From Pyrinomonadaceae bacterium (lineage in GTDB: Bacteria > Acidobacteriota > Blastocatellia > Pyrinomonadales > Pyrinomonadaceae), in NCBI GenBank assembly GCA_017983495.1, contig JAGOBH010000001.1, forward strand, positions 913,543-977,542: a stretch of DNA of 64,000 nucleotides, written 5' to 3'. Positions within the stretch are counted from its first letter, which is position 1; each line of letters begins with the position of its first letter. A program made the position numbers and the translations under genes. The notes under the pieces were generated by a model. That model saw only the letters and a program-made list of their open reading frames with translations, was not told the DNA's origin and made no database searches. Shown one piece after another: positions 33,578-43,666 of this stretch.

Positions 33578-35037
33578 CGGCTCTCGTTACCAAGACGATC
33601 GACAGCGGTGACGACGATCTTTTCGATCTGACGGCTGGCTGACAGTGTGATGGCGTGCTCGCTTGCGGGCAGCACAGACTGGCTCCAGCCGTCTTTGTCT
33701 TTTGCCCGCACAACATACCAAAAGGCACGACGCTCACCGCGTTCGCGCCACGACGCCCGCACATATTTACCTTCGCGTTCGATCTTGACCTCGGGCGACC
33801 TCATTGGTGCCGCCGCGATCCAGGAAAAATGCGGAATGACAGCGTCGGTCGTGTAAACCCGTTGGGTCATCTCACGCTGAATGCCGCCGAGATCGTTACG
33901 CAGCGATTTCTGGCTAAAAAATATCGCTCCCGGGTCGACTGTCTTGCGCGTAATGCCGATCTGAGACGCGATCTCGCCGGCGTTGAACGTCTCGGTCGAC
34001 CCGATCCTGTAAGCCGCGATGCCCGGCCAGATAAAACGCTTCTTTACATTCTGCTCACGCCACCAGTCGAGCAGCACCGGAAAGCTCTGTCCCTTACGAG
34101 CCGTTTCCCAATAGAGCTGCGGTGCGAGATAGTCGACCGTTCCGTCGCGGAGCCATTTGCGTGCGTCGGCATAAAGCTCCTTGTAGGCGTTAAAGCCCGT
34201 GATCCCGAGCTCGGGCATCGGCTGCCAGATCCCGAACGGAGAAATGCCGTAGACCACGTCCGGCTTGATCCGTTTGATCTCGCGGCCGACACTCTCAATA
34301 AAATTATTGACATGCCAGCGCCGCCAATCGTCGCGGCTGAGCGGTCTGCGATTGACGCCGGACGCACGGCTCATTTCTGCTCCTGTTTTCAGATACTCCG
34401 CCCAATTTGCGTCATCGGGAAACTCAATGCGGCTGCCCGCGGCGTCCTTTTCGGCGTAAGGATAAAAATAATCGTCAAAATGAACGCCGTCGATGTCATA
34501 GCGGCGGACCACATCCTTGATCACGTTCAGTGAATGCCGCTTGGCTGCCTCGTCCGTCGGGTCGAGCCACATATAACGGCCATACTGACGAACGATCGAC
34601 GGCTGAGTTTTTGAGACGTGTTCATCGGACATCGTCTTTGCCGCCGGGTGATACGCGCGATATGGGTTAAACCACGCGTGGACGAGAATGCCGCGGCGAT
34701 GTGCCTCAGCTACGAGGAATTCGAGTGGGTCAAAGTCCTGTGCCTTGCCCATTTGCCCGGTCAGAAACTCGGACCAAGGCTCGAGGTTTGAGCGATAGAC
34801 CGCGTCGGTCATCGGCCTGACCTGAAAAACGACGGCGTTCAGACGCAGCTTCTGCGCGAGATCGAGAATGGCGGTAAGTTCGGCCTTTTGCTTTTCGGCG
34901 GACAGCCCTTTAGACGTCGGGAAATCAATATTATCGACCGTCGCGACCCAGACCGCCCGAAATTCCCGAACAATGGGCGGCATCGGCTGTGCCAGAGCGC
35001 ACACGGCGAACAGCATTATGAGCAGGACAAGTTTCAT
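33574..35037 (-). CDS. Glycosyl-hydrolase-like GHL10 (DUF187) secreted protein
   Basis: A 487-residue protein with a signal peptide (about 1-17), then a TIM-barrel domain of the GHL10/DUF187 type: 'EFRAVWVATVDNIDFPTSKGLS', 'FQVRPMTDAVYRSNLEPWSE', 'GVHFDDYFYPY' and 'YGISPFGIW'. A C-terminal fibronectin-like sandwich follows (about 400-487). Family members degrade or modify cell-wall or polysaccharide material. It overlaps the hemW stop by four bases. Confidence 0.85.
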   Translation of the reverse strand: MKLVLLIMLFAVCALAQPMPPIVREFRAVWVATVDNIDFPTSKGLSAEKQKAELTAILDLAQKLRLNAVVFQVRPMTDAVYRSNLEPWSEFLTGQMGKAQDFDPLEFLVAEAHRRGILVHAWFNPYRAYHPAAKTMSDEHVSKTQPSIVRQYGRYMWLDPTDEAAKRHSLNVIKDVVRRYDIDGVHFDDYFYPYAEKDAAGSRIEFPDDANWAEYLKTGAEMSRASGVNRRPLSRDDWRRWHVNNFIESVGREIKRIKPDVVYGISPFGIWQPMPELGITGFNAYKELYADARKWLRDGTVDYLAPQLYWETARKGQSFPVLLDWWREQNVKKRFIWPGIAAYRIGSTETFNAGEIASQIGITRKTVDPGAIFFSQKSLRNDLGGIQREMTQRVYTTDAVIPHFSWIAAAPMRSPEVKIEREGKYVRASWRERGERRAFWYVVRAKDKDGWSQSVLPASEHAITLSASRQIEKIVVTAVDRLGNESR

Positions 35038-36206
35038 ACAAATTCGGCAAAAACTTCGTTTGAGAACAACATGCCGCGTCGCGTCAGGCGCAAGCGGCCA
35101 TCGATCACCTCGACCAATTCGTTTTCCACGAGTCCGGCGACACGTTCGTCAATATCGATACCAAAACGCTGCTGAAAGTTGTCCAGATCGATCCCGTCGG
35201 TGAGCCGTAGCCCAAGAAACACAAATTCCGACGCCAGATCGATATCTTCGCGCATGACCTCGGCAGAAGCTGAATTTTCCATCATCGAGACGTATCTCGC
35301 TGTGTCGCGGTCATTGGCGTATCGCTGCGTACCGTCGAACGAATGGGCCGAGACGCCAAACCCGTAAACCGGGTCAAGTGTCCAGTATTTCGAATTGTGG
35401 CGTGAGGCGAAACCGGGCCTGGCAAAATTGGATATCTCGTATTGCTCATAACCCGCACCGGCGAGACGGTCGATCATCAGTTCGTACATGTCGGCGGCAA
35501 GCTCTTCGTCAGGTAGCTCGCGGCGGCCGGAACGCAGCTGTTCGGCCAGCGGCGTGCTCTCGTGGATCTCAAGCAGGTAGAGCGAAAGGTGCTCGGGCCG
35601 CATTGCAACGGCCTTGTTCAGATTCCGCCGCCAATCGTCCATCGTCTGGCCCGGCAATCCGGCGATCAGATCAAAACTGACGTTGGCGAAACCCGCGTCG
35701 CGAAGCATTCCGTAAGTGTTTCTCGCGTCGGTCGCGTCGTGCCCTCGGGCGAGCAGCTTGAGGTCGCGTTCGTTGAACGTCTGCACGCCAAAGCTCGCAC
35801 GGTTGACGCCGAGATCGCGAAAAGCCGCAAGTGACCCGGGCGTGACGGTCGCGGGGTTCATCTCCATCGTCACCTCGGCACCGTCCGCGATCTCAAACTT
35901 GCCATGAACCGCCGACAATATCCGCTCAAGCTGATCCGGCCGCAGCAGCGAAGGCGTTCCGCCACCGAAATAGATCGTGTCTATGTACGGAAAGGAATCA
36001 GCCGCAGATGAACGCGGATGTCGCGGATCTGAAAAGAACTTAATATCTGCGTCCATCTGCGGCAAAAATCCGTCGATCTCCCCACAGAGAGCATCAACAT
36101 ACCGCTCCACCACGTCATTGCCGCGATAGACATCCGTAGCAAAATCGCAGTAAGAACACCGCGATTTGCAGAATGGAATATGGATGTAAATGCCCCCTGG
36201 TTTCAT
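35034..36206 (-). CDS. hemW: HemW-like radical SAM haem chaperone with palindrome-encoded insert
   Basis: A 390-residue radical SAM protein. The iron-sulfur cysteines are C13, C17 and C20 ('CKSRCSYC'); 'TIYFGGGTPSLL', 'MEMNPATVTPGSL' and 'GVNRASFGVQTF' are HemW motifs, and a HemN-type C-terminal domain ends the protein. HemW passes haem to target proteins. Residues ~49-69, between the 'ERYVDALCGEI' helix and 'YIDTIYFGGG', are encoded by a palindromic repeat (36001-36063) and look extra to the family. It overlaps the GHL10 gene start (ATGA). Confidence 0.9.
   Translation of the reverse strand: MKPGGIYIHIPFCKSRCSYCDFATDVYRGNDVVERYVDALCGEIDGFLPQMDADIKFFSDPRHPRSSAADSFPYIDTIYFGGGTPSLLRPDQLERILSAVHGKFEIADGAEVTMEMNPATVTPGSLAAFRDLGVNRASFGVQTFNERDLKLLARGHDATDARNTYGMLRDAGFANVSFDLIAGLPGQTMDDWRRNLNKAVAMRPEHLSLYLLEIHESTPLAEQLRSGRRELPDEELAADMYELMIDRLAGAGYEQYEISNFARPGFASRHNSKYWTLDPVYGFGVSAHSFDGTQRYANDRDTARYVSMMENSASAEVMREDIDLASEFVFLGLRLTDGIDLDNFQQRFGIDIDERVAGLVENELVEVIDGRLRLTRRGMLFSNEVFAEFV
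36001..36063. repeat. 63-bp palindromic element in frame inside hemW
   Basis: The left arm GCCGCAGATGAACGCGGAT (36001-36019) and right arm 36045-36063 are inverse copies matching at 17 of 19 bases. The element is 63 bp, a multiple of three. Its GCCGC-GAT/ATCTGCG arms belong to the same family as the inner arms of the intergenic element at 24913-24985. Confidence 0.8.
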
Positions 36207-36282
36207 CGCTCAAATGTACCACTTTTGACCGATATTGTGTTTTCGACTTAGGGCATTTAAACGATTTCTAACCAGACAGCGA

Positions 36283-37836
36283 TCAATTGCCTGCAGGCTG
36301 ATAATACAATCCGGTTCCGGGCCCAAGCGGGATTCCAAACAGGAACCAGATGATCAAGATCAATGTCCAGCCGATGAAGAAAACTATCGAAAACGGCATC
36401 ATCAGCGACATTATCGTTCCAATACCGGCCTTGGGGTCATACTTCTGCGCGAACGCGACGATCAGCGGAAAATACGACATCATCGGCGTGATGATATTAC
36501 AAACGCTATCGCCAATACGGTACGCCGCCTGGGTCAGCTCGGGCGAATAGCCAAGCAGCATCAGCATCGGGATAAATACCGGAGCCATCACCGCCCATTT
36601 TGCTGACGCCGACCCGATGAACAAATCGAGCACTATCGACAAAATAACGAACGAGACTATCAACGTAACACCGCTGAGGTTCAAACTCTTAAGTAACTCA
36701 GCACCTTCGACCGCGAGAATAATACCGAGATTGGACCAGTTAAAGAAGGCAACGAATTGTGAAGCGAAAAATGCCAGGACAAGATACACAGCCATTGTTT
36801 TCATCGACCCCTACATCGCCGCTATGACCTCGTCTATCTTCTTGAATGTTTTTGCCGTGTACCCGTAAACCAACCCGAGTACAACGCCGCCAAAAAAGAT
36901 GAGCGTAATAATGCCGGAAAGAAACGGCGACTTGAGTAAGCTGCCTGTCTTCGGATCCCGAAGAAATCCATCGGATGGAATGGTTCCCCACAGTATCAGC
37001 CCGGCGAAAATGGCGGTGGCAATTCCCGTAAAGAGCAACGCACGCTTTTCGTTCGGCTCAAGTTTTTCGAGGCTCTCAGGTTTCGCTTCGCCGTTGTATT
37101 CACCGAGCCTCGGAACGACCACACGTTCGGTGATCCAGGTTCCGAGTATCGTGACCAAAAATGTCGACGCGGCCATGAAATACAGATTTGCCGCCGGAGT
37201 GACCGTGTATGACACATCGATGATGCGGGCCGCCTCTTGCGACAAACCCGCGAGCAAAGCATCGGTCGGGCCGAGCAGCAGGTTAGCGCTAAATCCACCT
37301 GACACGCCGGCAAATGCCGCGGCAAGGCCCGCCAACGGATGTCGCCCGACCGCCAAAAATATCATTGCAGACAGCGGTATCAGAACGACGTAACCGATAT
37401 CGCTCGCCAAATTGGACATTATGCCCGCAAACACGACAACGGCGGTTAGGAGTTTGCGTGGCGATGAGAGCACCAGTGCCCGCAGGACGGCGGAGATCAG
37501 ACCACTGGCCTCAGCTACGGCGATTCCCATTATCCCGACAAGCACGACGCCGAGCGGAGCAAATCCCGTAAAGTTCGTTACAAATCCTGTCAGAATGCGG
37601 TGAAGCCCCTCGACGGTCAACAAATTGACCGCTTTGACCGTTTCGCCCGTGCCGGGATGTGTGACCGATAGTCCTGCCCACGAAACGATCGCCGACAGCA
37701 CCAATGTCGCTATCGCAAATCCTACAAATAGCAGGGCCGGATTTGGAATACTGTTCCCCATCTTTTCCAGGCGATTCAAGGCTTTGTTTAGAAAGCTTCC
37801 GCCGAAGTTGTCGGCGGCCGATTCGGTTGATGTCAT
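36283..37836 (-). pseudogene. AbgT-family transporter interrupted by an in-frame TAG
   Basis: The two open parts (37836-36811 and 36804-36283) are in the same frame, separated by one TAG at 36813-36811 in '...[21 protein letters not shown]...'. Together they give about 517 residues, the normal length for the AbgT family (aminobenzoyl-glutamate or antimetabolite transport), with about twelve membrane segments. An AGGAGA SD precedes the ATG at 37836. No other damage is visible, so this is a recent nonsense mutation, a sequencing error or a readthrough site. The downstream piece could restart at the ATG at 36804. Confidence 0.8.
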
Positions 37837-38071
37837 TCTCAATTCTCCTATTCGTTTGATATACGGACGCGTAACTGCCACACCTCAGCGTGCGTGAGCA
37901 ATAGCCAACTACGTTTCAGCTGCAAGAGGGGTACCCGGTGAGGGCAAGTCAGATTTAATCTTTACAATAAAATAATGATTCGAAATAATCAAGGACGGGC
38001 TCCCTGATTTGCGTGCAAAAGCTGCGTTTAACTAGGGTGAGTGAAAAAAGACCCGGTCATCTTTCCTAACG

Positions 38072-40312
38072 TTAATTATCCAATCGATCTGAGAGGGCTC
38101 CGGTCCATGAAGCTTCAAGTTCGGAGATCGGAGTCGTCATAGCAACATCCCCATCGACGCGCATACTAAGCGAATCGCCGCCGACCTTGCCGATGACTTC
38201 GAACGGGCAGTCGCCGGCGATGGCAGTTACTTTGTAGAGGTTCTCTGCGGCAAAGCTTATAACGATCCGCGACGGGCTTTCGCCGAAGAGCAACGAGTCC
38301 GAGCTGAGGCCATACGAGCTTAGATCGATCGACGCTCCGATGGCGTCACGCCCGAGCGAAGAGAAACAGCTTTCGGCGATTGTGACGGCGAGGCCGCCGT
38401 CGGAGCAATCGTGCGCCGACGCGACGAGCGATTCGGCCGCGAGAGCGAGCAGGGTGTTTTGGACACGGATCTCCAGATCGAGATCGATCTGCGGTGCGAT
38501 GCCGTTTGCGATCAGTTCGTCCGTCGTTCGGCCGAGGATCGTCTGGGCGTATTCGCTCGCTTCGAGATCGTCATTTGTCGTGCCGAGGACGGCGATCAGG
38601 TCGCCTTCATTCTTAAAACCGTGCGTGATTATCTGCCGTGTATCCTCGATCAGCCCGACCATTCCGATCGTCGGCGTCGGCAGGATGCCGCGGCCGTCGG
38701 TCTCGTTATAGAACGACACGTTGCCCGAAACGATCGGCGAAGCGAAAGCCTCGCACGCCTCACCGATGCCGTCGACGACCTCTGAGAAGCTCCACATTAC
38801 CTCGGGCCGCTCGGGCGACGCGAAATTCAAACAGTTGGTGACAGCGATCGGCCTCGCTCCGACGCAGGCGACGTTGCGTGCGGCTTCGGCAACCGCGAGC
38901 TTTGCGCCGTTCTTGGGGTCGATAGCCGTAAACTTGCCGTTTCCGTCGAGACACATCGCGATCGCACGCCGCGTTTCTTTGACGCGGATCACCGCGGCAT
39001 CGGCTCCCGGCATGACGGCCGTATTGGTGCGGACCATCGTATCGTATTGCTCGTAAACCCAGCGTTTCGAACAGATATTGGTCGAAGCCAGCAGAGACCT
39101 TAGAGCGTCTCCGGCGTCAACGCCGTTCGCGGGCCGCCGAGTCGGGACCTTCGGCTTTTCAGCCGGAGCCGTCATCGGGCGGTGATATTTTGGAGCCTCG
39201 TCGGTCAGAGCGAGCACGGGCAGATCGGCCTCAAGCTTGCCGTTGTGGATGATCTTGAGCCGGTCACCGGTAACTACGTTGCCGATGACGACCGCGTCGA
39301 GGTCCCATTTGTTAAAGATCTCAACGACCTCTTTTTCACGGCCGCGGCGGGCGACGATCAGCATCCGCTCCTGCGATTCGGACAGCAGCATCTCGTACGC
39401 CGTCATGCCGGTCTCACGCTGCGGTACAAGCGTCAGGTCGATCTCAAGGCCCGTTCCGGCACGAGCTGCCATCTCGACTGACGACGACGTCAGGCCGGCG
39501 GCCCCCATATCCTGAATGCCCTCGATCGCACCACTTCGCATTGCCTCAAGACACGCCTCAAGCAGCAGTTTCTCTAAGAATGGATCGCCAACCTGCACCG
39601 TCGGGCGTTTTTCGAGTGCCTCGTCGTCAAACTCGGCCGACGCCATAGTCGCTCCGTGGATGCCGTCGCGGCCCGTCTTGGCTCCGGCGTAGAGCACGGG
39701 ATTGCCGATGCCGGACGCCTTGCCGAAAAAGATCTGGTCCTTGCGGACGATGCCAAGTGCAAATGCGTTGACGAGCGGGTTGAGGCTGTACGATTCGTCA
39801 AAAACGACCTCGCCGCCGACCGTCGGCACACCGAAACAGTTGCCGTAATGGCCGATGCCCTCGACGCAGCCCTTGAGGATCGAGCGGTTACGCGTGCCGT
39901 GTTTCGGATCGTCGAGCGGGCCAAAACGGAGCGAGTTCATCGCCGCTATCGGCCGAGCTCCCATCGTAAACACGTCACGCAAAATGCCGCCAACGCCGGT
40001 CGCCGCACCCTGAAACGGTTCGATAAAGCTCGGGTGATTGTGCGATTCGACCTTAAAGGCCACGCACCAGTCATCGCCGATATCGACCACACCGGCATTT
40101 TCGCCGGGCGGTACGATCACGCGTTCGCCGGTGACGGGCAAACGCTTGAGGTGGACGCGCGACGATTTGTACGAGCAGTGTTCGGACCACATCACACTGA
40201 AAACACCGAGTTCGGTCAGGTTGGGCTCGCGGCCCATCAGTTCTTTGATCTTTTCGTACTCATCGGGTTTGAGTCCGTGCTGCTCGACGATTTCTGGTGT
40301 GATATTGCTCAT
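38072..40312 (-). CDS. purL: Phosphoribosylformylglycinamidine synthase subunit PurL
   Basis: A 746-residue small-type PurL (FGAM synthase II) for purine synthesis. Visible marks include '[18 protein letters not shown]', '[26 protein letters not shown]', '[14 protein letters not shown]' and '[18 protein letters not shown]' with its ATP and metal ligands. This type works with separate PurQ and PurS, not present here. It stands alone on the strand. Confidence 0.95.
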   Translation of the reverse strand: MSNITPEIVEQHGLKPDEYEKIKELMGREPNLTELGVFSVMWSEHCSYKSSRVHLKRLPVTGERVIVPPGENAGVVDIGDDWCVAFKVESHNHPSFIEPFQGAATGVGGILRDVFTMGARPIAAMNSLRFGPLDDPKHGTRNRSILKGCVEGIGHYGNCFGVPTVGGEVVFDESYSLNPLVNAFALGIVRKDQIFFGKASGIGNPVLYAGAKTGRDGIHGATMASAEFDDEALEKRPTVQVGDPFLEKLLLEACLEAMRSGAIEGIQDMGAAGLTSSSVEMAARAGTGLEIDLTLVPQRETGMTAYEMLLSESQERMLIVARRGREKEVVEIFNKWDLDAVVIGNVVTGDRLKIIHNGKLEADLPVLALTDEAPKYHRPMTAPAEKPKVPTRRPANGVDAGDALRSLLASTNICSKRWVYEQYDTMVRTNTAVMPGADAAVIRVKETRRAIAMCLDGNGKFTAIDPKNGAKLAVAEAARNVACVGARPIAVTNCLNFASPERPEVMWSFSEVVDGIGEACEAFASPIVSGNVSFYNETDGRGILPTPTIGMVGLIEDTRQIITHGFKNEGDLIAVLGTTNDDLEASEYAQTILGRTTDELIANGIAPQIDLDLEIRVQNTLLALAAESLVASAHDCSDGGLAVTIAESCFSSLGRDAIGASIDLSSYGLSSDSLLFGESPSRIVISFAAENLYKVTAIAGDCPFEVIGKVGGDSLSMRVDGDVAMTTPISELEASWTGALSDRLDN

Positions 40313-40424
40313 TCTGTTAGGAAAAATATGCCTGAAATAAACAAAAGAGTTTATGCGTTTCGGATGCCATTATCAAATCCGCCCGCATAAACTCTTTGTA
40401 ATATCTGCCGGGAAAACAGTTCGG

Positions 40425-40925
40425 CTACGGCATCGCCGGTGCTCCAAACGCCGCCCATTCCTCTTTTGCCGGGCCGTAAATGCCAGGAACGGCGAGTCCG
40501 GCCTGACGCATCAGCACGGTCATCTGCCCGCGGTGGTGTGCCTGGTGGAGTATCAGATAAAAGAGCGTCAGCCCGCGTGCCCACGTTTCGCCGTACATCT
40601 CGTCCGTCAGCAGTAGCGTCTCGTCGGTCCAGTTCGCCGAGACCTCAGCCGCGACCGAGCGTGCCGCCGTCTCAAACGCCGCGGCGATCTCGGCCGCCGT
40701 CGCCGGACATTCGGCAGAAAACTCAGGAGCGTCAACGGTCAAGCCGACGAGTCCCGGCATTTCTCCGAGCGTCTGAGTTAAGTGCCACGCTAAAAACCCA
40801 AGTGTGCGGCCGTCGTCCGACACTTTTTGCGAGAGCGATTCGTCGGTCAGGGCATTCATTACCTTGACGGTCGCTTCGATCTCATAGTCCCAGTCTTTCA
40901 AAAAATCTTCTACCTTTCGGATCAT
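40425..40925 (-). CDS. DinB-like metal-binding protein
   Basis: A 166-residue four-helix-bundle protein of the DinB/YfiT type. Candidate metal-binding histidines are in 'FLAWHLTQTLGEM' and 'LILHQAHHRGQMTVLMRQAG'. The ATG at 40925 has an AGGAGA SD; an upstream in-frame start would add 30 unrelated residues. DinB-fold proteins often act as thiol-dependent transferases; the substrate is unknown. Confidence 0.8.
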   Translation of the reverse strand: MIRKVEDFLKDWDYEIEATVKVMNALTDESLSQKVSDDGRTLGFLAWHLTQTLGEMPGLVGLTVDAPEFSAECPATAAEIAAAFETAARSVAAEVSANWTDETLLLTDEMYGETWARGLTLFYLILHQAHHRGQMTVLMRQAGLAVPGIYGPAKEEWAAFGAPAMP

Positions 40926-40941
40926 CCCAATTATCTCCTGT

Positions 40942-41484
40942 TTATTTGTCGGCGGCCGGTTTTGCCAGTACCTTATCGAGTTCGGTCGTGAGGTTAAGAT
41001 ACCTGACCTTGCCATTACGCTGATAGGTCACGACGCCTTTTTCGTCGTAGAGTATCGTCAGCGGCAGGTTGCCCGGCCAGTCTTTCGATACGAGCTTGAT
41101 CGCCTCGGATTCGTCAGGCGTGCTGAGCAAATACGCAGGCATTTCTGCCTTCATCTGTCCGAGAAATTTCGGGACGTAAGTGTCGATATCCGCCAGATCG
41201 TCGAGCGACACGGTCAGAAAATCGATCTTGCCGCGGTACTCTGTGTCGATCTTGACCAGGTCGGGAAACTCCTCGCGGCACGGGTCGCACCACGTCGCCC
41301 AAAAATTGATGAGCAGCGGCTTGCCGTTCGGCTTGAGCAGCTTTTCAAGGCCCTTGAGATCGACTTTTGTCACCTTAGGCAAGGCGGCCGCAGTTGTCTG
41401 GCCTAAGCCGGTCTGAGATAAAAACAGGACGAGAGCGATCGAAAAAACCAACGCTCCCGCCCGGTCCAAGTTTGAAAACTTCAT
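40942..41484 (-). CDS. TlpA-like thioredoxin-fold protein
   Basis: A 180-residue exported protein. Signal peptide (about 8-28), then a thioredoxin fold with the redox motif C66-D-P-C69 in 'LINFWATWCDPCREEFP'. It is probably a periplasmic disulfide reductant or maturation factor. It lies 8 bases downstream of another thioredoxin-fold gene, so the two form an operon, with the DinB gene next. Confidence 0.85.
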   Translation of the reverse strand: MKFSNLDRAGALVFSIALVLFLSQTGLGQTTAAALPKVTKVDLKGLEKLLKPNGKPLLINFWATWCDPCREEFPDLVKIDTEYRGKIDFLTVSLDDLADIDTYVPKFLGQMKAEMPAYLLSTPDESEAIKLVSKDWPGNLPLTILYDEKGVVTYQRNGKVRYLNLTTELDKVLAKPAADK

Positions 41485-41492
41485 ATTAATGC

Positions 41493-42080
41493 CTACTGCT
41501 GTCCGGCACGCTTAATTGTGCAGCCAAACGCGTTAGCCGATTTACGTGCGATCGGTTTGCCGCTCAGCGACGCGTCAAACGCGGTCCGCAGATACTGCTC
41601 GGTAATATTCTTGCCGTTACGGTCATTGTCGATCGCTCCGTGGTAGAGCAGGACGCCCTTGCTGTCGACATAAAAGATCTCCGGCGTCACGTTTGCACCG
41701 AGTTTGTCGGCAAAGACATTACCCTTATCGATCAAAACAGGGAATTTGTAGCCGACCTTTTCAGCGTCGGACTTGACCCAGGCAAGATCCTCGGTCGAGT
41801 TCGAATTGATGCCGATAAAGTTGATGCCCTTAGCCTGATAGTCGGCCGCGATCTGATTGATGCGATCGTTGTAAAGTTTAACGACGGGGCACTGTGCCGA
41901 CAGAAAAACGACGACCGCGCCGTTCTTGCCCGACAGGCCGCTCAGGGTCTGGGTCTTGCCGTCGAGATCGGGCATCGAGAAATTCTCCATCGTCGCACCG
42001 ACCGCCAATGCCTGAGCACTTGCCGCAACGGACAGGGCGAACATCAGCGTGAACAAAAATATAGCTCGTTTCATAAACAT
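41493..42080 (-). CDS. Exported redoxin (AhpC/TSA-like)
   Basis: A 195-residue protein with a signal peptide (about 1-22) and a redoxin fold. It has a single cysteine in the active-site loop, C64 in 'FLSAQCPVVKLYNDR', where CxxC would be expected. A second conserved cysteine lies near the C terminus in 'AFGCTIKR'. A GGAGG SD serves the ATGs at 42080 or 42074. First gene of the redoxin-TlpA-DinB group. Confidence 0.8.
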   Translation of the reverse strand: MFMKRAIFLFTLMFALSVAASAQALAVGATMENFSMPDLDGKTQTLSGLSGKNGAVVVFLSAQCPVVKLYNDRINQIAADYQAKGINFIGINSNSTEDLAWVKSDAEKVGYKFPVLIDKGNVFADKLGANVTPEIFYVDSKGVLLYHGAIDNDRNGKNITEQYLRTAFDASLSGKPIARKSANAFGCTIKRAGQQ

Positions 42081-42196
42081 TTTACCTCCAGATCTGATAG
42101 TTAATTGTACGTTGAGTTTACCAATCTCAACCGCGAAGTCACAAGGCTTTTGTTGTCTTTACGTTCGATAGCAGAAAACGGTTTCAGGTTGCCAGT

Positions 42197-43444
42197 CTAG
42201 CCAAATAGCCGCGGCAGACGGCGCTGGAGATTTTTTGGCAGCAGTATTTCCATCGCGTCGTCGACGGTGACGATGCCGGCGATGTCGCCTTCGTCGTCGA
42301 TAACCGGCAGGGCGAGCAGGTTGTATTCCGAGATGGTCTGGGCGACGGTCTCGGCGGATTCCGACGGGTGTGCAAAGCGAAATTCGCTTCGCATCACGTC
42401 CGCAAGCTTAAACGTCGGGTCCGCCAGGATCAGCGACCTGAGCGAGATGAGGCCGCACAGTTTCCACGAATTTTCTTCCTCCACCACATAGAGGTAATAG
42501 ATCATGTTCGGCGTCTCGGCCATCTCACGCAGCCGCGAAATGGTCTCGCCGACCGTCAGGGCTTTCGGGAAAACGACAAACTCCGTCGTCATCAGGCCGC
42601 CGGCGGTGTCGTGCTCAAAATGCATCAGCTCGGCGACGTCGGCCTTTTCATCGTCCTCCATCAGGTCAAAGAGCTCCTTGGCCTTGTCGTCGTCCATCTC
42701 GTCGAGCACGTCGACGGCGTCGTCGGGCGACATTTCCTCGAGAATGTCGGCGGCGCGTTCCTCGTCCATGTCTTCGAGAATGCGTGCCTGAGCCTCGGTC
42801 GACATTTCCTCGAGCGTATCAGCGGCGATCTCGTCATCGAGACTTTCGACGACCTCGGTTCGATGGATCGGCGACAGCGTCTCGGCAAGCTGCGCGATCT
42901 CGACCGGATGGAGCCGCGAGAGCTTGTCCTTGGACGATTTCAGCTGGACGGTGACGGTCGCGGTGTCGGTCGCCAGATAACCGACGTCGGCCCAATCGAG
43001 CACTTCGACAATATGGTCGCTGCCGTAAAATCCTTTCGGCATCAGCCGGCGAACAAACCCCTTCAGGCTGACGTCCGCACCCGAGACACGCCACATCGAG
43101 CCCGCCTGGATAATTTGCACGTCATTGACGCGGACGACGCGTTTGCCGTCGACGTCGATCAACTGATTATCGAGCACGTCCTTGCCCAGCAAAACTTCGC
43201 CCTCACGCCGCACAAAAGGGCTCAGGTCGAGTATCGCCGAACGCATCTTCGCCCCGTGCAGCCCGAGCTCCGATACGTCACGCCGCGGCATGAAAAAATT
43301 GCGTCGCCGATACCTCGCCACCAGGCCGATGACCGGCGGGTAATCTTCGCGGCCATAACGCACGATAACGTCATTGATGACCGCAATTTTCTCGTTGCGG
43401 GCATCAAATATCGGGCGATTCAGGATCTGCGAGAGGTAAAGCAT
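42197..43444 (-). CDS. Soluble PRC-barrel / MgtE-N / CBS protein
   Basis: A 415-residue protein. Two PRC-barrel-like segments ('SQILNRPIFDARNEKIAVINDVIVR', 'VDGKRVVRVNDVQI') are followed by an MgtE N-terminal superhelix (about 190-280; repeated 'ARILEDMDEERAADILEEM' pattern) and a pair of CBS domains (about 285-410). The five-helix membrane channel of MgtE is missing, so it cannot be a transporter by itself. It probably senses Mg2+ or adenosine nucleotides. The ATG at 43444 is preferred. Confidence 0.8.
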   Translation of the reverse strand: MLYLSQILNRPIFDARNEKIAVINDVIVRYGREDYPPVIGLVARYRRRNFFMPRRDVSELGLHGAKMRSAILDLSPFVRREGEVLLGKDVLDNQLIDVDGKRVVRVNDVQIIQAGSMWRVSGADVSLKGFVRRLMPKGFYGSDHIVEVLDWADVGYLATDTATVTVQLKSSKDKLSRLHPVEIAQLAETLSPIHRTEVVESLDDEIAADTLEEMSTEAQARILEDMDEERAADILEEMSPDDAVDVLDEMDDDKAKELFDLMEDDEKADVAELMHFEHDTAGGLMTTEFVVFPKALTVGETISRLREMAETPNMIYYLYVVEEENSWKLCGLISLRSLILADPTFKLADVMRSEFRFAHPSESAETVAQTISEYNLLALPVIDDEGDIAGIVTVDDAMEILLPKNLQRRLPRLFG

Positions 43445-43596
43445 AGCTAAAAGATAGCCCAACTTGGCCAAAGGTTGAAGCCCGAAAGACGTGTGCCGGC
43501 GATATTTTTACGAGCCTAAATTCCCGATCAAAAATAAAATGCAAAACAACGTTAAAAAAGTGCCAAAAATGTGGAAACATTTGCCCAATATTGTTT

Positions 43597-43602
43597 TATA
43601 AT
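43597..43602 (+). promoter_or_regulatory. Candidate -10 box of the lytic transglycosylase gene
   Basis: A perfect TATAAT lies 65 bp before the ATG in an AT-rich stretch. No good -35 hexamer is seen at 16-18 bp. Confidence 0.4.
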
Positions 43603-43666
43603 AACTGAGGGGATATGTTACCGCTTCGGTACCAGACGACCCTCGACCTCAGTCACATCCAGCCAA

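Noticed and set aside
42368..43450. 360-codon plus-strand frame opposite the CBS/MgtE-N gene
   Set aside because: No recognisable motifs; the minus-strand protein has clear domains and a proper start.
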